From Legionella bozemanae (GTDB lineage Bacteria > Pseudomonadota > Gammaproteobacteria > Legionellales > Legionellaceae): a stretch of 64,000 bases of DNA. The notes under the pieces were generated by a model, which saw nothing but the letters and a program-made list of their open reading frames with translations, ran no database searches and was not told where the DNA came from. Shown one piece after another: positions 62,365 to 64,000 of this stretch. The stretch is taken from the NCBI RefSeq assembly GCF_001648595.1, contig NZ_LBAW01000003.1:62001-126000 (forward strand), in the 5' to 3' direction. Positions within the stretch are counted from its first letter, which is position 1. Each line of letters begins with the position of its first letter. The translations under genes and the position numbers were made by a program.

Positions 62365-64000
62365 ATGAACTCCGAAATACAAAAAACAAGAAAAAATCAT
62401 TATGTGCCCGTGTGGTATCAAAAAGGTTTTTTGTCACATTCCTCAAGCAAACTAGTGTATTTAGATCTGTATCCCGAACAAAAAGTACTGCCAGACGGTA
62501 AAATAATCTCTATGAAAAATACGCATTATTTTTCACCTCAACAGTGCTTTTATGAATATGATTTATATACTACTTTTTTCGGTAGTTGCATTAATGATGA
62601 TATTGAGAGGTTACTCTTTGGAGAAATAGATCGCATAGGAGCACCTGCTGTCAGGGCTTACACTATAAATGATTGTCATGGGTGGCATAAAAATTTTAAA
62701 AATTTTTTTAAATTTATTGACGCACTAAAGACTAGGACCCCTAAAGGTTTAGACTGGATAAAGAATCACTATTCTGGTCTCAAACAAGAACAGTTAATGA
62801 AAGAAATGCAATCTATACATAATTTACATTGTGTTATATGGACAGAGGGAGTAAGAGAGATAGTTTCAGCAAAAAATTCCAATATAAAATTCATCTTATC
62901 TGATCATCCAGTAACTGTGTATAATCCTGCTTGTCTCCCAAATGATGAAAAGTGTAAATACCCAAATGATCCTTCAATCTTATTAAAAGGTTCACAAACG
63001 ATTTTTCCTTTAAATGAAAATCACTGCTTAATACTCACAAATCTTGAATATGCTAATAACCATGAAGATGACCCTTTAGAAAAAAGAACAAACCCTCAAT
63101 TTCTAAGAGAAACACTAGTGAGTACAATTGATTTTATTTGGTCTAGAGAATTGAATGAAGTAGAAGTTTCGGAAATAAACTACATTCTAAAAAAAGGAGC
63201 AAAAAAATATATAGCATCTTCAAACGAGGATTGGTTACATCCTGAAAAAATAGTCTCATCTACATGGTGTTCTTTGAAAAAAACATTGCTACCACCGGAA
63301 AACGAGCTAAATAGATTTAATAGCGAAATTATAATTGGTGGATTCAAAGATGGATCTACATATAGTCAGGACGTATTTGGTAGGAAAATTCCAGAAAATA
63401 AATATTTGAAAAAAGTAATTGTAGAAAGTGAGCTGAAAAGAAATGATTTATGCGGATGTGGCAGTGGTAAAAGATATAAAAATTGCTGTAAAGATATTCC
63501 AAAAGGAAAAAGAAAAACTTGGAAAGAATTAAGTATTAGGGAAAGAAATATCGTGTTATATGATGGCATACGCCAGATTTTAAAGCTTGATAAAGACTCT
63601 AGTTGGGATGATATTAGACAAAGATTATCAGATAATAAAATAGTTGAAATTTACAGTCTTTATGGAAGTCTTTGGCCTAGTAATACCGATATATTTGGTT
63701 TATTGCCTCAACCTGATAGCAATTTGCGAGCTCTATACACAGGAATGTTAGATCCAAGGAGTACCGGTATTCATATTGTAACAGGATTAGTACCTTATTT
63801 TGATGAAATTTTAATACAACATCCCTTTTTGAATCCGGGAATACTAAAGGAGGAAATTAATCCTATAAAAAATCCAAGTCTTTATAGGCAGCAATTATTA
63901 AAAGATTTATGGTTAATCTTACATTTACAAATATTTGTTGAAAGTGGAGTTGTTAACTTAGTTCCTGATATAACTGCTTTTAATTTGAAAATTACTAAAG
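62365..64000 (+). CDS. DUF4238-like protein with internal SEC-C motif, cut by the window edge
   Basis: The frame is open from ATG 62365 to the end of the window (545 codons). The N-terminus (KNHYVPVWYQKGFLSHSSS) matches the DUF4238 pattern xHYVPxxYLxxF. Residues about 180-330 include SNIKFILSDHPVTVYNP, also seen in DUF4238 proteins. A SEC-C zinc motif follows: RNDLCGCGSGKRYKNCCKD (C363, C365, C374, C375). After it comes a region I do not recognise (GTWPSNTD-like Trp-rich and LYTGMLDPRSTGIHIVTGL), still open at the edge. No ribosome site stands out. Position beside an AlpA gene suggests island cargo; a defence role is possible but unproven. Confidence 0.75.
   Translation, partial: MNSEIQKTRKNHYVPVWYQKGFLSHSSSKLVYLDLYPEQKVLPDGKIISMKNTHYFSPQQCFYEYDLYTTFFGSCINDDIERLLFGEIDRIGAPAVRAYTINDCHGWHKNFKNFFKFIDALKTRTPKGLDWIKNHYSGLKQEQLMKEMQSIHNLHCVIWTEGVREIVSAKNSNIKFILSDHPVTVYNPACLPNDEKCKYPNDPSILLKGSQTIFPLNENHCLILTNLEYANNHEDDPLEKRTNPQFLRETLVSTIDFIWSRELNEVEVSEINYILKKGAKKYIASSNEDWLHPEKIVSSTWCSLKKTLLPPENELNRFNSEIIIGGFKDGSTYSQDVFGRKIPENKYLKKVIVESELKRNDLCGCGSGKRYKNCCKDIPKGKRKTWKELSIRERNIVLYDGIRQILKLDKDSSWDDIRQRLSDNKIVEIYSLYGSLWPSNTDIFGLLPQPDSNLRALYTGMLDPRSTGIHIVTGLVPYFDEILIQHPFLNPGILKEEINPIKNPSLYRQQLLKDLWLILHLQIFVESGVVNLVPDITAFNLKITK

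Overview
The window is AT-rich, gene-dense Gammaproteobacterial DNA that looks like a Legionella chromosome. The evidence is the low G+C, a large set of secreted and eukaryote-like proteins (ankyrin repeats, a TIR domain, an ACE-type M2 peptidase, lysine-rich coiled-coil proteins resembling Dot/Icm substrates), several outer-membrane proteins with an extracytoplasmic domain I associate with Legionella, and a C-terminal domain resembling that of the Legionella collagen-like adhesin Lcl. The species cannot be told from this sequence. No rRNA, complete tRNA, CRISPR array or intact insertion sequence was seen.

Layout. 0-9.6 kb: unrecognised small proteins, a ZIP metal transporter, a 786-aa lysine-rich protein of unknown function, a class I photolyase (phrB), a beta-carbonic anhydrase and a small zinc-ribbon membrane protein. 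9.9-34.5 kb is a surface and secretion region: amidase, inverse autotransporter with a repetitive passenger, secreted metalloprotease, LuxR-type regulator, TIR protein, a DsbG-like thiol isomerase in operon with an outer-membrane barrel, an exported protein with eight 60-residue Asp-box repeats, a secreted alkyl-sulfatase, an Lcl_C-type adhesin, another barrel and a classical autotransporter with DUF11-like repeats. Between these lie decayed partial copies of the amidase gene (27.6 kb) and the TIR gene (30.4 kb) and a 31-bp copy of the end of a barrel gene, so part of the region seems to have been duplicated and then to have decayed.

34.8-47.8 kb: hypothetical genes, a LysR regulator, two frameshifted remnants, PspC, a short-chain dehydrogenase/SPW/VKOR fusion, glutamate-type dehydrogenase, a SulP anion transporter and a GGDEF-EAL protein whose EAL half has lost key residues. 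48.3-58.5 kb: GH81 and GH16 beta-1,3-glucanases side by side, an ankyrin protein, a PepSY protein, a 448-aa protein with a possible His/Cys protease dyad, and an ACE-like M2 peptidase lipoprotein.

58.5-64 kb looks like the edge of an accessory island: a start-less reading frame, a coiled-coil protein, a perfect tRNA T-arm-like hairpin, a possible DUF2971-like protein, an AlpA-type phage regulator with a palindromic operator candidate, and a DUF4238-SEC-C protein running off the end. This right end is the best candidate for an uncharacterised, possibly defence-type, system. The most coherent functional link elsewhere is between the DsbG-like isomerase operon and the cysteine-rich repeat and Lcl_C proteins nearby, which would need correct disulfide pairing.
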